A stretch of 64,000 bases of DNA from Azospirillum sp. OGB3 (GTDB taxonomy: Bacteria > Pseudomonadota > Alphaproteobacteria > Azospirillales > Azospirillaceae), in contig NZ_JACHYN010000001.1 of the NCBI RefSeq assembly GCF_014192915.1, positions 558,001 through 622,000 on the forward strand, in the 5' to 3' direction. This document shows, one piece after another, positions 40,564 through 49,759 of the stretch. The position numbers and the translations under genes were made by a program. Numbering within the stretch: the first letter of the stretch is position 1; every line of letters begins with the position of its first letter. The notes under the pieces were generated by a model that was given only the letters and a program-made list of their open reading frames with translations, did not search any database and had not been told where the DNA came from.

Positions 40564-41211
40564 TCACACCACGGCGGCCGGCAGAACCTTGTCCTTGAAG
40601 CCGCACAGGTCGCTGACCGGGCAGACGAGGCAGTCGGGCTTGCGGGCCTTGCAGACGTAGCGGCCGTGCAGGATCAGCCAGTGGTGGGCGTGCCGGCGGT
40701 AGGCCTTGGGGACCACCTTCAGCAGCTTGGCCTCCACCGCGTCGGGCGTCTTGCCGGGTGCGAGGCCGGTACGGTTGCCGACGCGGAAGATGTGGGTGTC
40801 CACCGCGATGGTCTCCTCCCCGAAGGCGACGTTCAGCACCACGTTGGCGGTCTTGCGCCCGACCCCGGGCAGGGTTTCCAGCGCCTCGCGGTCGCGCGGC
40901 ACCTCGCCGCCATACTGGGCGACCAGGATTTCCGACAGCCGGATGACGTTCTTGGCCTTGGTGTTGAACAGGCCGATGGTCTTGATGTAGCCGCGCAGCC
41001 GCTCCTCCCCCAGATCGACCATCTGCTGCGGCGTGGTGACGATCTGGAACAGCGGGCCGGTGGCCTTGTTGACGCCGACATCGGTGGCCTGGGCCGACAG
41101 CACGACGGCGACCAGGAGCGTGTAGGGGTTGATGTATTCCAGCTCGCTCTTCGGCTCCGGGTTGGCGGCGCTGAGGCGGCGGAAGAATTCCTGGACGGCG
41201 GCGGGCTTCAT
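40564..41211 (-). CDS. nth: endonuclease III
   Basis: Nth is a DNA glycosylase/AP lyase for oxidised pyrimidines. The 215-residue protein has the helix-hairpin-helix LPGVGRKTANVVL with its catalytic Lys, the catalytic Asp in AVDTHIFRV, and the C-terminal 4Fe-4S ligands C-x6-C-x2-C-x5-C (VCKARKPDCLVCPVSDLC). The ATG at 41211 is used; an ATG at 41223 would add four residues. It is divergent from the DUF2244 gene across 82 bp. Confidence 0.96.
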   Translation of the reverse strand: MKPAAVQEFFRRLSAANPEPKSELEYINPYTLLVAVVLSAQATDVGVNKATGPLFQIVTTPQQMVDLGEERLRGYIKTIGLFNTKAKNVIRLSEILVAQYGGEVPRDREALETLPGVGRKTANVVLNVAFGEETIAVDTHIFRVGNRTGLAPGKTPDAVEAKLLKVVPKAYRRHAHHWLILHGRYVCKARKPDCLVCPVSDLCGFKDKVLPAAVV

Positions 41212-41293
41212 GGCGCGCAGCATAGCGGGACCCCGGTTGTTCTTGCAAACACGCCGGGTGGACGGCGCGCCCGATGCGCACCAGTTTGTCTGC

Positions 41294-41836
41294 ATGACCA
41301 TCACCCGTCATACCCCGTCCCCGGCCTCATTCCCGGCCCTGCCCCCGGCTTCCCGCGTCTTCTTCGACGCGATCCTGCACCCGCACCGCAGCCTGGGGCG
41401 GCACGGGTACCGCGTTCTGATGGGGGTGGTGATCCTCGTCAACCTGCTGATCGCCGGGATCTTTGCCGCCAACGGGGCGTGGCCGGTGGTGCCCTTCTGC
41501 GGGCTGGACGTGGTGATCCTCTGGCTGGCCTTCCGCGTCAACAACCGCGCCGCCCGGCTGTACGAGCGGGTGCGCCTGACCGACGCCGACCTGACCGTCC
41601 AGCGCGTCGCCTGGAACAAGCCGGAGCGGCGGTGGAGCCTTCAGCCCAACTGGCTGCGCGTCACCCTGGACGGCCCGTCCCGGCACGGCGGCCGGGTGAC
41701 CCTCTCCTCGCACGGGCAGTCGGTGGCGGTCGGCGCCTTCCTGACTCCGGACGAGCGGGCGGACTTCGCCCAGGCGCTGCGCGGCGCGCTGGCGCGCTGG
41801 CGCAGCCCCCCCTGCCATCCCGAACCGGTGCCCTGA
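41294..41836 (+). CDS. DUF2244 membrane protein
   Basis: The 180-residue protein has two transmembrane segments (about residues 42-80, VLMGVVILVNLLIAGIFAA and WPVVPFCGLDVVILWLAF) and a C-terminal cytosolic domain with WSLQPNWLRVTLD and SVAVGAFLTPDERADFAQAL. It matches the DUF2244 family common in alphaproteobacteria. The function is not known. Confidence 0.82.
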   Translation: MTITRHTPSPASFPALPPASRVFFDAILHPHRSLGRHGYRVLMGVVILVNLLIAGIFAANGAWPVVPFCGLDVVILWLAFRVNNRAARLYERVRLTDADLTVQRVAWNKPERRWSLQPNWLRVTLDGPSRHGGRVTLSSHGQSVAVGAFLTPDERADFAQALRGALARWRSPPCHPEPVP

Positions 41837-41923
41837 CTGCCGAAGGAATGCGCAAGAAACGGGTTGGTCGGCCCGCTCCGGCGGCGCATCCTGCGCCGGT
41901 CATGGAGCCTGGGAGAGAACGCC

Positions 41924-42811
41924 ATGCCGTGCCTGAACCCCACCGAAGACCCTATTGACGCGCGGCGCCACCGCGCCATCGCCTCCGCCATCCGCCATCT
42001 TGTGGACCATTGGCAGGACCAGCCGGGACTGGATGAGCTGGCCGCGGTCGCCGGCATGAGCCCTTTCCATTTCCAGCGGCTGTTCACCCAATGGGCGGGG
42101 ATCAGCCCGAAGCGCTTCCTGCAGTTCCTGACGCTGGACAACGCCAAGCGGCTGCTCGTCGAGAACCAGAGCGTGCTGGACGTGGCGCTGGACGTCGGGC
42201 TGTCCGGCCCGTCGCGGCTGCACGATCTGTTCGTCGCCTGCGAGGCGATGACGCCGGGCGAGTACAAGGCGCTCGGCGGTGGGCTGACCATCCGCTGGGG
42301 CCTGCACCCCACCCCCTTCGGCCCATCGCTGGTCGCCGCCACCGAGCGCGGCGTCTGCTGGCTGAGCTTCGCCGAGGAGGAGGACGGGCGCGACGCGCTG
42401 GCCGAGATGGCCGCCGCCTGGCCAGCCGCCCGCCTGGTCGAGGATGCCGACGCCACCCGCCCGGTCGCCGCCCGCGCCTTCCGCTGGGACGGTTCCGCAG
42501 GAGGCGAGCCGCTGCGCCTGCTGATGAAGGGCACCAATTTCCAGATCAAGGTGTGGGAGGCGCTGCTGCGCATCCCCTCCGGCGCCGTCGTGTCCTACGA
42601 GGACGTGGCCCGCGCCATCGGCCAGCCGACCGCCATGCGGGCGGTGGGGGCAGCGGTGGGGCGCAACCCGGTCTGCGTGCTGATCCCCTGCCACCGGGTG
42701 ATCCAGAAGTCGGGGATCATCCACAACTACCGCTACGGCGTCCCCCGCAAGCGCGCCCTGCTCGCCTGGGAGCAGGGGCACGCCATGCCGGAAGACGAGG
42801 CGGCAGCCTGA
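41924..42811 (+). CDS. AraC-type HTH fused to O6-methylguanine-DNA methyltransferase
   Basis: The 295-residue protein joins an AraC-type HTH (residues 15-100, MSPFHFQRLFTQWAGISPKRFL) to a C-terminal Ogt/Ada methyltransferase with the active-site P-C256-H-R-V motif. It lacks the N-terminal Ada zinc domain that senses methyl phosphotriesters, so how it would be activated is unclear. Its DNA repair domain is complete. It starts at ATG 41924 after GGGAGAG and is convergent with dapB (4 bp). Confidence 0.92.
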   Translation: MPCLNPTEDPIDARRHRAIASAIRHLVDHWQDQPGLDELAAVAGMSPFHFQRLFTQWAGISPKRFLQFLTLDNAKRLLVENQSVLDVALDVGLSGPSRLHDLFVACEAMTPGEYKALGGGLTIRWGLHPTPFGPSLVAATERGVCWLSFAEEEDGRDALAEMAAAWPAARLVEDADATRPVAARAFRWDGSAGGEPLRLLMKGTNFQIKVWEALLRIPSGAVVSYEDVARAIGQPTAMRAVGAAVGRNPVCVLIPCHRVIQKSGIIHNYRYGVPRKRALLAWEQGHAMPEDEAAA

Positions 42812-42815
42812 GGGA

Positions 42816-43613
42816 TCACATCCCCAGCACGTCCTTCATGCTGTAGAGGCCCGGCTGCTTGTCGTTGGCCCACAGCGCCGCGCGGACCGCGCCCTTGGCG
42901 TAGATCTGGCGGCCCGACGCCTTGTGGGTCAGCTCGACCCGCTCGCCCTCGGCGGCGAAGACCACCGTGTGGTCGCCGATGACGTCGCCGCCGCGCAGCG
43001 TGGCGAAGCCGATCTCGCCGCGCGGGCGGACGCCGGTGTGGCCGTCGCGGACCTTCTGCCAGACATCCTCCAGCGCCACCCCGCGCCCCGCCGCCGCCGC
43101 CCGGCCGAGGCCGAGCGCGGTGCCCGAGGGAGCGTCCACCTTGTTGCGGTGGTGCATCTCCAGGATGTCGATGTCGTAGTCGTCGCCCAGCGCGCGGCCG
43201 ACCTGCTCGACCAGCGCCAGCAGCAGGTTGACGCCCAGCGACATGTTCGGCGACTGGACGATCGGGGTGTGGGTGGCGGCCTGGGCGATGGCCTCCTGCT
43301 GGGCCGGGCCGATGCCGGTCGTGCCGATGACCAGCACCGTTTCCGACTGGGCGGCCAGCGCCGCGTGGCGGACGCTGGCGTCGGGGCTGGTGAAGTCGAT
43401 GACCGCGTCCGCCTCGGCGAACAGCGCCGCCGTGTCCTCGATGGCGACGACCCCCAACGGTTCAAGGCCGGCGAGGACGCCGATGTCCTTGCCGAGCGCG
43501 GGGCCGCCCACCCGCTCCGTGCCGCCGGCCAGCGTGCAGCCCGGCGTGGCGGCGATCTCGCGCACCAGCATCTGCCCCATGCGTCCCGCGCACCCGACGA
43601 CCCCGATCTTCAT
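42816..43613 (-). CDS. dapB: 4-hydroxy-tetrahydrodipicolinate reductase
   Basis: DapB makes tetrahydrodipicolinate in lysine and diaminopimelate synthesis with NAD(P)H. The 265-residue protein has the IGVVGCAGRMGQMLV dinucleotide fold and the EMHHRNKVDAPSGTALGLG catalytic motif. The ATG at 43613 gives the usual N-terminus. Other dap genes are not in the window. Confidence 0.96.
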   Translation of the reverse strand: MKIGVVGCAGRMGQMLVREIAATPGCTLAGGTERVGGPALGKDIGVLAGLEPLGVVAIEDTAALFAEADAVIDFTSPDASVRHAALAAQSETVLVIGTTGIGPAQQEAIAQAATHTPIVQSPNMSLGVNLLLALVEQVGRALGDDYDIDILEMHHRNKVDAPSGTALGLGRAAAAGRGVALEDVWQKVRDGHTGVRPRGEIGFATLRGGDVIGDHTVVFAAEGERVELTHKASGRQIYAKGAVRAALWANDKQPGLYSMKDVLGM

Positions 43614-43684
43614 GCCTGCCTCCCTGGGAGAATTCCGACACGGGTCTAGCACAGCCGGGGGCGGGGCTTAAGCGCCGAGAAGGG

Positions 43685-44653
43685 TCAGGACCCCAGGCAG
43701 TCCTTCAGCGACGCGGCGATGCTGCGCATCAGCGCGGGGTAGAGGCCAGGGCCGTCCTTCAGGTCCGCCCCTTCGGGGTCGAGCACGCCCTTCTTCGCCG
43801 GGGTGCCCTCGACGATGGTGTTGACCAGAGCCGGTTCGAACTGCGGTTCGGCGAAGACGCAGGCGGCGCCGAGGCCGCCGATCTTGGCGCGGATCTCCGA
43901 CAGCCGCTTGGCCGAGGGGCGGCGTTCCGGATTGACGGTGATGGCGCCGACGCCGTTCAGGCCGTACTGCGCCTCGAAATACTGGTAGGCGTCGTGGAAG
44001 ACGACGAAGGGCTTGGCGGCCACCGGGGCGAGCGTTGCCTTCAACTCGGCATCCAGCGCGTCGATGGAGCGGGCGGTGCGCTCGGCGTTGGCCGTGTAGG
44101 TGGTGGCGTTGGCCGGGTCCTTGGCCGACAGCGCCTCGGCGATCGCCGCGACCATGGCGCGGGCGTTGGCGGGGGAGAGCCAGATGTGGGTGTTCACCTC
44201 GTCATGCCCGTGCCCGTCCTCATGGTCGTGCTTGTCGTCGTGCCCGTGGTCATGCTTGTGCTCATGCCCATGGTCGTGGGCCTCCCAGGCGCCGCCCTCG
44301 CGGGCGTCGAGCAGGGTGACGCCCGGCGCCTCCAGCAGCGTGACGGACGTGGCCTTCTTCGCGTTCGCCGTCACCGGCTTTTCGAGGAAGCCCTCCAGCT
44401 CCGGCCCGATCCAGAAGACGAGGTCGGCGGCGGCCAGGGCCTTCGCGTCCGACGGCTTCATGGCGTAGGTGTGGGGGGACGCCGCGCCACGCACGATCAA
44501 CGCCGGCTCCGCCACCCCCTCCATCACCGCGGCGACCAGGGAATGGACCGGCTTGATCGAGGCGACGACCCTCGGCGCTTCGGCCAAGGCCGGGCCGGCG
44601 GCGAGGGTTGCAGCCAGGGCAAGGATTGGCAGGGGACGCATCGCGGCACGCAT
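43685..44653 (-). CDS. znuA: zinc ABC transporter substrate-binding protein
   Basis: ZnuA captures zinc in the periplasm for the ZnuBC importer. The 322-residue protein has a signal peptide (PLPILALAATLAAGPALAEA), the metal-binding His-x-Tyr-x-Met-like HTYAMKP, a His-rich acidic loop (about residues 125-155), NTHIWLSPANA and VFHDAYQYFEAQYG. The ATG at 44653 follows a GAGGA site; an ATG 15 bp upstream is an alternative. It is divergent from znuC, with a Zur-like box in between. Confidence 0.94.
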   Translation of the reverse strand: MRAAMRPLPILALAATLAAGPALAEAPRVVASIKPVHSLVAAVMEGVAEPALIVRGAASPHTYAMKPSDAKALAAADLVFWIGPELEGFLEKPVTANAKKATSVTLLEAPGVTLLDAREGGAWEAHDHGHEHKHDHGHDDKHDHEDGHGHDEVNTHIWLSPANARAMVAAIAEALSAKDPANATTYTANAERTARSIDALDAELKATLAPVAAKPFVVFHDAYQYFEAQYGLNGVGAITVNPERRPSAKRLSEIRAKIGGLGAACVFAEPQFEPALVNTIVEGTPAKKGVLDPEGADLKDGPGLYPALMRSIAASLKDCLGS

Positions 44654-44729
44654 GGGTGGGTTCCTCATCGTCTGACTGGACAGCCAGGTCTTTCCGGCGC
44701 ATAGCTGTCTTCATTGCCAGCAATGTCAC

Positions 44730-44742
44730 GTTATAACATAAC
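44730..44742. promoter_or_regulatory. Zur-type operator
   Basis: GTTAT (44730-44734) and ATAAC (44738-44742) form an inverted repeat with 3-base spacing, inside a stretch reading CACGTTATAACATAACATG. It matches the core of Zur operators and ends directly before the znuC ATG. Zinc-bound Zur would repress both znuA and znuCB from here. This is inferred from sequence and context. Confidence 0.7.
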
Positions 44743-45567
44743 ATGTCAATCCATCACGGAGCCCATCACGCGGCCCCCCACGCGGCCCGTTCGCCGATCC
44801 CGTCCCTGGCCCCTTCCCTGGTCGACACCAAGGGCCTGACGGTGCGTCTGGGCGGGCGGACGATCCTCGACCGCGTGGACCTGGAGGTGCGGCCCGGCGA
44901 GATCGTCACGCTGATCGGCCCCAACGGTGCGGGCAAGACGACGCTGGTGCGCGCCGTGCTGGGCCTCGTCCGCGCCTCGTCCGGGGTGGTGGAGCGCCGC
45001 CGAGGCCTGCGCATCGGCTACATGCCGCAGCGCCTGACGGTCGACGCGACCCTGCCGCTGACGGTCCGCCGCTTCCTGGCGCTGTGGCGTCCGGTGACCG
45101 ACGCGCGCATCACCGCCGCGCTGGAGGAGGCCGGCGTCTCCCACCTCGCCGCCAGCCCGGTGCAGACGGTGTCCGGCGGCGAGATGCAGCGGGTGCTGCT
45201 GGCCCGCGCCCTGCTCGGCGATCCCGAGCTTCTGGTGCTCGACGAGCCCGACCAGGCGGTGGACGTCCATGGGCAGGCCGAGCTGTTCGGGCGCATCGAG
45301 ACGCTGCGCCGCACCCGCGGCTGCGGCGTGCTTCTGGTCAGTCACGACCTGCACACGGTGATGGCCCGCACCGACCGCGTGCTCTGCCTGAACGGCCATG
45401 TCTGCTGCCAGGGCGCGCCGGAGGACGTGCGGCGCCATCCGGAATACCGCGCCCTGTTCGGCGGCCACGCCGACGCGCTGGCCGTCTATGTCCACCATCA
45501 CGACCACGCGCACGCCAGCGACGGCGCCGTGGTGCCCGGCCATGACGGGGACTGCTGCCATGGATGA
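44743..45567 (+). CDS. znuC: zinc ABC transporter ATP-binding protein
   Basis: The 274-residue ATPase has Walker [12 protein letters not shown], the [16 protein letters not shown] signature and Walker [13 protein letters not shown]. The N-terminus and C-terminus are His-rich, which fits metal transport. It overlaps znuB by 8 bp. The ATG at 44743 follows the Zur box immediately, so the message may have almost no leader. Confidence 0.95.
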   Translation: MSIHHGAHHAAPHAARSPIPSLAPSLVDTKGLTVRLGGRTILDRVDLEVRPGEIVTLIGPNGAGKTTLVRAVLGLVRASSGVVERRRGLRIGYMPQRLTVDATLPLTVRRFLALWRPVTDARITAALEEAGVSHLAASPVQTVSGGEMQRVLLARALLGDPELLVLDEPDQAVDVHGQAELFGRIETLRRTRGCGVLLVSHDLHTVMARTDRVLCLNGHVCCQGAPEDVRRHPEYRALFGGHADALAVYVHHHDHAHASDGAVVPGHDGDCCHG

Positions 45568-46348
45568 CTTCGTTCTGCGCGCGCTGGCCGCCGGCTGCGG
45601 CATCGCGCTGGTCGCCGGTCCGCTGGGCTCCTTCGTGGTGTGGCGGCGCATGGCCTATTTCGGCGACACGCTGGCCCATTCCGCCCTGCTCGGGGTGGCG
45701 CTGGGCTTCCTGCTGGGCGTCAACCCGCTGATCGGCGTGGTCGGGGTCTGCGTCGCGCTGGCGCTGGCGCTGGTCGGGCTGCAGCGGCGCCGCGCGCTGG
45801 CCACGGACACCGTGCTGGGCATCCTGTCGCATTCGTCGCTGTCATTGGGCCTCGTCGCCATCGCCTTCCTGGAGACGCTGCGCGTCGATCTGGTCGCCTA
45901 TCTGTTCGGCGACATCCTCAGCGTCACCACCGGCGATCTGGCCTGGATCTACACCGGCGGCGCGGCGGCGCTGGGCGGGCTGCTGCTGCTGTGGCGGCGG
46001 CTGCTGGCGGTGACGGTGGACGAGGATCTGGCGCGGGTCGAGGGCATGCCGGTGGAAGCGCTGCGGCTGGCCTTCATGCTGCTGATCGCGCTGGTGATCG
46101 CGGCGGCGATGAAGATCGTCGGCATCCTGCTGATCACCTCGCTCCTCATCATCCCGGCAGCGGCGGCCCGCCGCTTTTCCCGCACGCCGGAGGCGATGGC
46201 CGCCCTGGCCTCGGTCTTCGGGATCGCCGCGGTGCTGGGCGGCCTGCTCTCCTCGCTGAACTGGGACCTGCCGGGCGGGCCGAGCATCGTGGTCGCTGCC
46301 GCCGCCCTCTTCCTGGCCAGCATGATGGTGCCGGCGGCGAACCGCTGA
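45560..46348 (+). CDS. znuB: zinc ABC transporter permease
   Basis: The 262-residue permease has about eight hydrophobic helices with the ABC-3 family segments [22 protein letters not shown] and [24 protein letters not shown]. It pairs with ZnuC, whose gene it overlaps by 8 bp. The stop codon lies inside a palindrome (46345-46370). Confidence 0.95.
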   Translation: MDDFVLRALAAGCGIALVAGPLGSFVVWRRMAYFGDTLAHSALLGVALGFLLGVNPLIGVVGVCVALALALVGLQRRRALATDTVLGILSHSSLSLGLVAIAFLETLRVDLVAYLFGDILSVTTGDLAWIYTGGAAALGGLLLLWRRLLAVTVDEDLARVEGMPVEALRLAFMLLIALVIAAAMKIVGILLITSLLIIPAAAARRFSRTPEAMAALASVFGIAAVLGGLLSSLNWDLPGGPSIVVAAAALFLASMMVPAANR

Positions 46349-46370
46349 AGCGAACTTCCGTTCGCTTCAG
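46345..46370. terminator. perfect 11-bp palindrome at the znuB stop
   Basis: CTGAAGCGAAC (46345-46355) and GTTCGCTTCAG (46360-46370) pair perfectly around TTCC and include the znuB TGA stop. No T tract follows, so it may stabilise or end the message weakly. A partly related AAGCGAATC...CCGCTTCAGG sequence recurs near 46438-46462 before argP's stop. Confidence 0.5.
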
Positions 46371-46465
46371 CGGTTTACATCGCCTCATTCGCCGGCGGGC
46401 TCCGGTCGCATGTGCGACCGGGACCGCCGTCGCGGTCCAAAGCGAATCTCAATCCGCTTCAGGCG

Positions 46466-47350
46466 TCACACTTGCGTCAACTGGGCGCGCGCCGTCGTCA
46501 ACACCGAGCGCGTGATGTCGGCCAGGGTGCGGCTGGCGATGCGGCTGCGCTGCCAGAACAGCGGCACGTCGAGCGGCTGGTCCGGCACCAGCGCCACCAG
46601 CCGCCCGTCGCGCAGGGCCCCGGCGACCAGCGGCTCCGGATTCATGCCCCAGCCGAGCCCGGCCAGCGCCGCGTCCACGAAGGCGTGGGTGGAGGGCATC
46701 CAGTGGGTCGGCGAGGCGATCTCCACCCCGAAGGCCTGCCGGGTCCACTGCGTCTGCAGGCGGTCCTTGCTGTTGTAGGTCAGGCGCGGCGCGCGCGCCA
46801 AAGCCGCCATCACCACCCCATCGGGGAAATGCCGGCGCAGGAAGCCCGGGCTGGCCGTCGCCACGTAGCGCAAGGCCCCCAGCGGGGTGCTGTCGCAGCC
46901 CTGCACCGGCTGGGCGCTCGCCGTCACCGCCGCCAGCACCTCTCCCCGGCGCAGCCAGTCGGCGCTGTGCTCCTGGTCGTCGAGGACGAGGTCGAACAGC
47001 ACGTCCGGCGTCCCGGCCATCGCCGCGACGAACCAAGTGGCGAGGCTGTCGGCGTTGACCGCCATGCGCACCGCCACCGCCGGCCCGTCCTGGGGCAAGC
47101 CGGGAAGCCCATCCCGCAGTTCGCTCTCCAGCAGGGCCACCCGCTCCGCGTGCTGGCTCAGCCGCAGCCCGGCGGGGGTGCCGGTGCAGGGCGATCCGCG
47201 CACCACCAGGATCGTCCCCGTCCGCTCCTCCAGCAGCTTCACCCGCTGCGACACGGCGGAGGGCGTGACGTGAAGCTGCGCCGCCGCCCGCTCAAAACTG
47301 CCGGTGCGGACGACCGCGGCCAGCGCGGCAAGCAGGGCGTAGTCGAGCAT
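46466..47350 (-). CDS. argP: LysR-family regulator ArgP
   Basis: The 294-residue LysR-type protein has an N-terminal HTH (GSFERAAAQLHVTPSAVSQRVKLLEE) and a ligand-binding domain. ArgP senses lysine/arginine and activates the exporter gene argO, which lies divergently 95 bp away. Both the HTH wording and the context match ArgP (IciA). Confidence 0.92.
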   Translation of the reverse strand: MLDYALLAALAAVVRTGSFERAAAQLHVTPSAVSQRVKLLEERTGTILVVRGSPCTGTPAGLRLSQHAERVALLESELRDGLPGLPQDGPAVAVRMAVNADSLATWFVAAMAGTPDVLFDLVLDDQEHSADWLRRGEVLAAVTASAQPVQGCDSTPLGALRYVATASPGFLRRHFPDGVVMAALARAPRLTYNSKDRLQTQWTRQAFGVEIASPTHWMPSTHAFVDAALAGLGWGMNPEPLVAGALRDGRLVALVPDQPLDVPLFWQRSRIASRTLADITRSVLTTARAQLTQV

Positions 47351-47383
47351 GGATTAGCGTTCCTTAATCGGGATAAGGGACTT

Positions 47384-47396
47384 TAGTTATTCTAAT
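47384..47396. promoter_or_regulatory. candidate LysR-type (T-N11-A) operator
   Basis: TTAG (47384-47387) and CTAA (47393-47396) form an inverted repeat with the T-N11-A spacing typical of LysR-family sites. It lies between argP and argO. Confidence 0.5.
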
Positions 47397-47445
47397 CCGG
47401 ACGGCGGTGATAGGAGAACGGGCTCTTTCACCATGCGAGGCCGCC

Positions 47446-48045
47446 ATGTTCTCCGCCTTTCTTCCCGGCCTTCTTCTGGGGCTCAGCCTGATCGTCGCCA
47501 TCGGCGCGCAAAACGCCTTCGTGCTGCGCCAGGGCCTGCGCGGGGAGCATGTGCTGGCCGTCTGCGCGACCTGCGCGGTGTCGGACGCCCTGCTGATCCT
47601 GGCCGGGGTCGGCGGCTTCGCCCAGGCCGCCCGCTGGCTGCCCTGGCTGGAGACGGCCACCCGCTACGCCGGGGCGGCCTTCCTGCTGGTCTACGGGCTG
47701 CGCAGCTTCCGCTCGGCCTGGCGGGCGGGCGGCGCGCTGGACCCGGCTTCGGCGGTTCCGGCGGGGCTCGGCGCGACGTTGGCGACCTGCCTGGCGCTGA
47801 CCTGGCTGAACCCGCACGTCTATCTCGATACGGTGGTGCTGGTCGGGTCGGTGTCCACCCAGTTCGCCGAGGGCAAGCACGCCTTCGCGCTCGGGGCGAT
47901 GACCGCGTCCGTCCTGTTCTTCTTCGCGCTGGGTTTTGGTGCGCGCCTGCTGCGGCCCGTCTTCGCCCGGCCCGGCGCGTGGCGGGCGCTCGACACCGGC
48001 ATCGGCGTCGTCATGTGCACGATCGCGGTGACTCTGGTGGCCTGA
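47446..48045 (+). CDS. argO: LysE/ArgO amino acid exporter
   Basis: The 199-residue protein has five to six hydrophobic helices and the LysE-family segments GLSLIVAIGAQNAFVLRQGL and LALTWLNPHVYLDTVVLVG. It exports arginine or lysine and is probably activated by the divergent ArgP. The ATG at 47446 follows a GAGG site. Confidence 0.93.
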   Translation: MFSAFLPGLLLGLSLIVAIGAQNAFVLRQGLRGEHVLAVCATCAVSDALLILAGVGGFAQAARWLPWLETATRYAGAAFLLVYGLRSFRSAWRAGGALDPASAVPAGLGATLATCLALTWLNPHVYLDTVVLVGSVSTQFAEGKHAFALGAMTASVLFFFALGFGARLLRPVFARPGAWRALDTGIGVVMCTIAVTLVA

Positions 48046-48105
48046 GCCGAAGCATCGTCCCCAAGGGCCGGCGCAGGGCCCCCCCTTCCCCGCGCCGGTT
48101 GCCCG

Positions 48106-49419
48106 TCAGGACGCCTTCAGCGCCTGCAGGAACGTCTCGACCTGATGCTTCAGGCTGTCGGACTGGCCGGACAGGTCGGACGAGGAGCGGATGACGAGGG
48201 TGGAGGCCTGCGCCGTCTCGTTCGCCGCGACGCTGACCGCCTCGATGCTGCGGGCGATCTCGTCGGTGCCGCGGGCGGCCTGGGCGACGTTGTTGGAAAT
48301 CTCCTGCGTCGCCGCCGCCTGTTCCTGCACGGCCGAGGCGATGGTGGTGGAGATTTCGTTGATCGACCGGATCGTCTCGCCGATGCCCTGGATGGCGCCG
48401 ATCGTCTGGTTGGTCGCCGCCTGGATGCCGGCGATCTGGGCGGAGATGTCCTCGGTCGCCTTGGCCGTCTGGTTGGCGAGGCTCTTCACCTCGCTCGCCA
48501 CCACGGCGAAGCCCTTGCCCGCTTCGCCGGCCCGCGCCGCTTCGATGGTGGCGTTGAGCGCCAGCAGGTTGGTCTGGCCGGCGATGCCCTGGATCAGCTT
48601 CACCACGTCGCCGATGAGCTGCGCCGACTGGGCGAGGCTGTCGGCGGTGCCGCCGATCTGCTCGGTGCGCGACACCGCCTCGCGGGCGATGGCGACCGAC
48701 CGCTCGACCTGCTGGCCGATTTCCCCGATGGAGGCGGAAAGCTGCTCCGCCGCCGCGGCGACCGCCTGGACGTTGGACGCCGCCTGGGCGGTGGCGCTGG
48801 CCGCCTCCGCGCTCTGGCGGGTCGACCGCTCAGACAGCGCGCCGAGCTGGCGGGACACGCCCTGCATGTCGGATGAGCTGCCGGACACCGCCTGCACCAC
48901 GCTCCTGACCTTGGCGTCGAAGTCGGCGGCGAGGGAACCGGCGCGCTGGCGCATCTCCTCCTCCTCCTGGACGTCGATCAGCGAGCCGCAGGCGCGCAGC
49001 GCCACGCCGGCCGCGTTGCGCCGGCAGCCGCCGATGGCGCGGAACCAGCGGTAGGAGCCGTCGCGCATCTTCACGCGGTAGCGCACGTTGAAGGGCGTGC
49101 GGCCGCTGGCGTCAGCCAGGAAGGCGCCGAAGGCGGCGAAGGTCGGGGCGCTGTCGTCCGGGTGCAGGCGGTCCGACCAGGAGGTCATCAGGTTCGGGAA
49201 ATCCTGCTCCCCCTCGAAGCCGAGCAGGCGGCGGAACTGCCCGGACCAGGTCCAGCGGCTCTGCGGATGCGCCGGGTCGCCGTTGTGGAACACCGCGTCC
49301 CACAGCCCGACGCCGGCGTGGTTGCCGTAGAGGTCGAGCGCTTCGGTCAGCTCGGCCAGTTCAGCGCCGCGCCCGTTGCCGTCCTTGGACCCACCCCGGA
49401 AAAATCCCATCAGACTCAT
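48106..49419 (-). CDS. soluble PAS-domain methyl-accepting chemotaxis protein
   Basis: The 437-residue protein has a PAS fold (about residues 35-155, [25 protein letters not shown] and [18 protein letters not shown]) and a C-terminal MCP signalling domain with the hairpin tip [20 protein letters not shown]. No transmembrane segment or signal peptide is present, so it senses an intracellular cue, perhaps redox or a bound cofactor. It starts at ATG 49419 after a GGGAGGGGG site. No che genes are nearby. Confidence 0.93.
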   Translation of the reverse strand: MSLMGFFRGGSKDGNGRGAELAELTEALDLYGNHAGVGLWDAVFHNGDPAHPQSRWTWSGQFRRLLGFEGEQDFPNLMTSWSDRLHPDDSAPTFAAFGAFLADASGRTPFNVRYRVKMRDGSYRWFRAIGGCRRNAAGVALRACGSLIDVQEEEEMRQRAGSLAADFDAKVRSVVQAVSGSSSDMQGVSRQLGALSERSTRQSAEAASATAQAASNVQAVAAAAEQLSASIGEIGQQVERSVAIAREAVSRTEQIGGTADSLAQSAQLIGDVVKLIQGIAGQTNLLALNATIEAARAGEAGKGFAVVASEVKSLANQTAKATEDISAQIAGIQAATNQTIGAIQGIGETIRSINEISTTIASAVQEQAAATQEISNNVAQAARGTDEIARSIEAVSVAANETAQASTLVIRSSSDLSGQSDSLKHQVETFLQALKAS

Positions 49420-49759
49420 CGACTTGCCCCCTCCCCTCACACGATAATCGCTACAACTTCCAGACGATCCCCATGACCGTATTGATCGGCCGGTCTGTTT
49501 TCGTATACGGATGATATGTGCATTTAGATTTCATTTTGGTAAAAACGTTTTCCATCTTTTTGAAACAGAAAGCGTGCCCGCCCCATTGTTTGTTTCACTT
49601 TCTGTATGTTCGATCTTTTTACTTTTGGTTGTGCAGAGACCCTTCGACCAGCGGCGCACCGTGACCGGGCGCCACCGGCCCGGCCCGTTGCCATCCCCCA
49701 CAGGACGACCTACAGTCGCCAGCGTGAAGGGGATCAGCACACAAGAAGAACAGGACACC
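49420..49759. promoter_or_regulatory. AT-rich divergent regulatory region upstream of lldE
   Basis: This 340-bp stretch lacks a supported gene. Its central part (about 49500-49640) is clearly A+T-richer than the rest of the window and has two inverted repeats: CCGTAT (49477-49482) with ATACGG (49505-49510), and ACAGAAAG (49565-49572) with CTTTCTGT (49598-49605). It should carry the promoters of the chemoreceptor and of lldE and probably operators. I found no promoter match that I trust. Confidence 0.5.
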
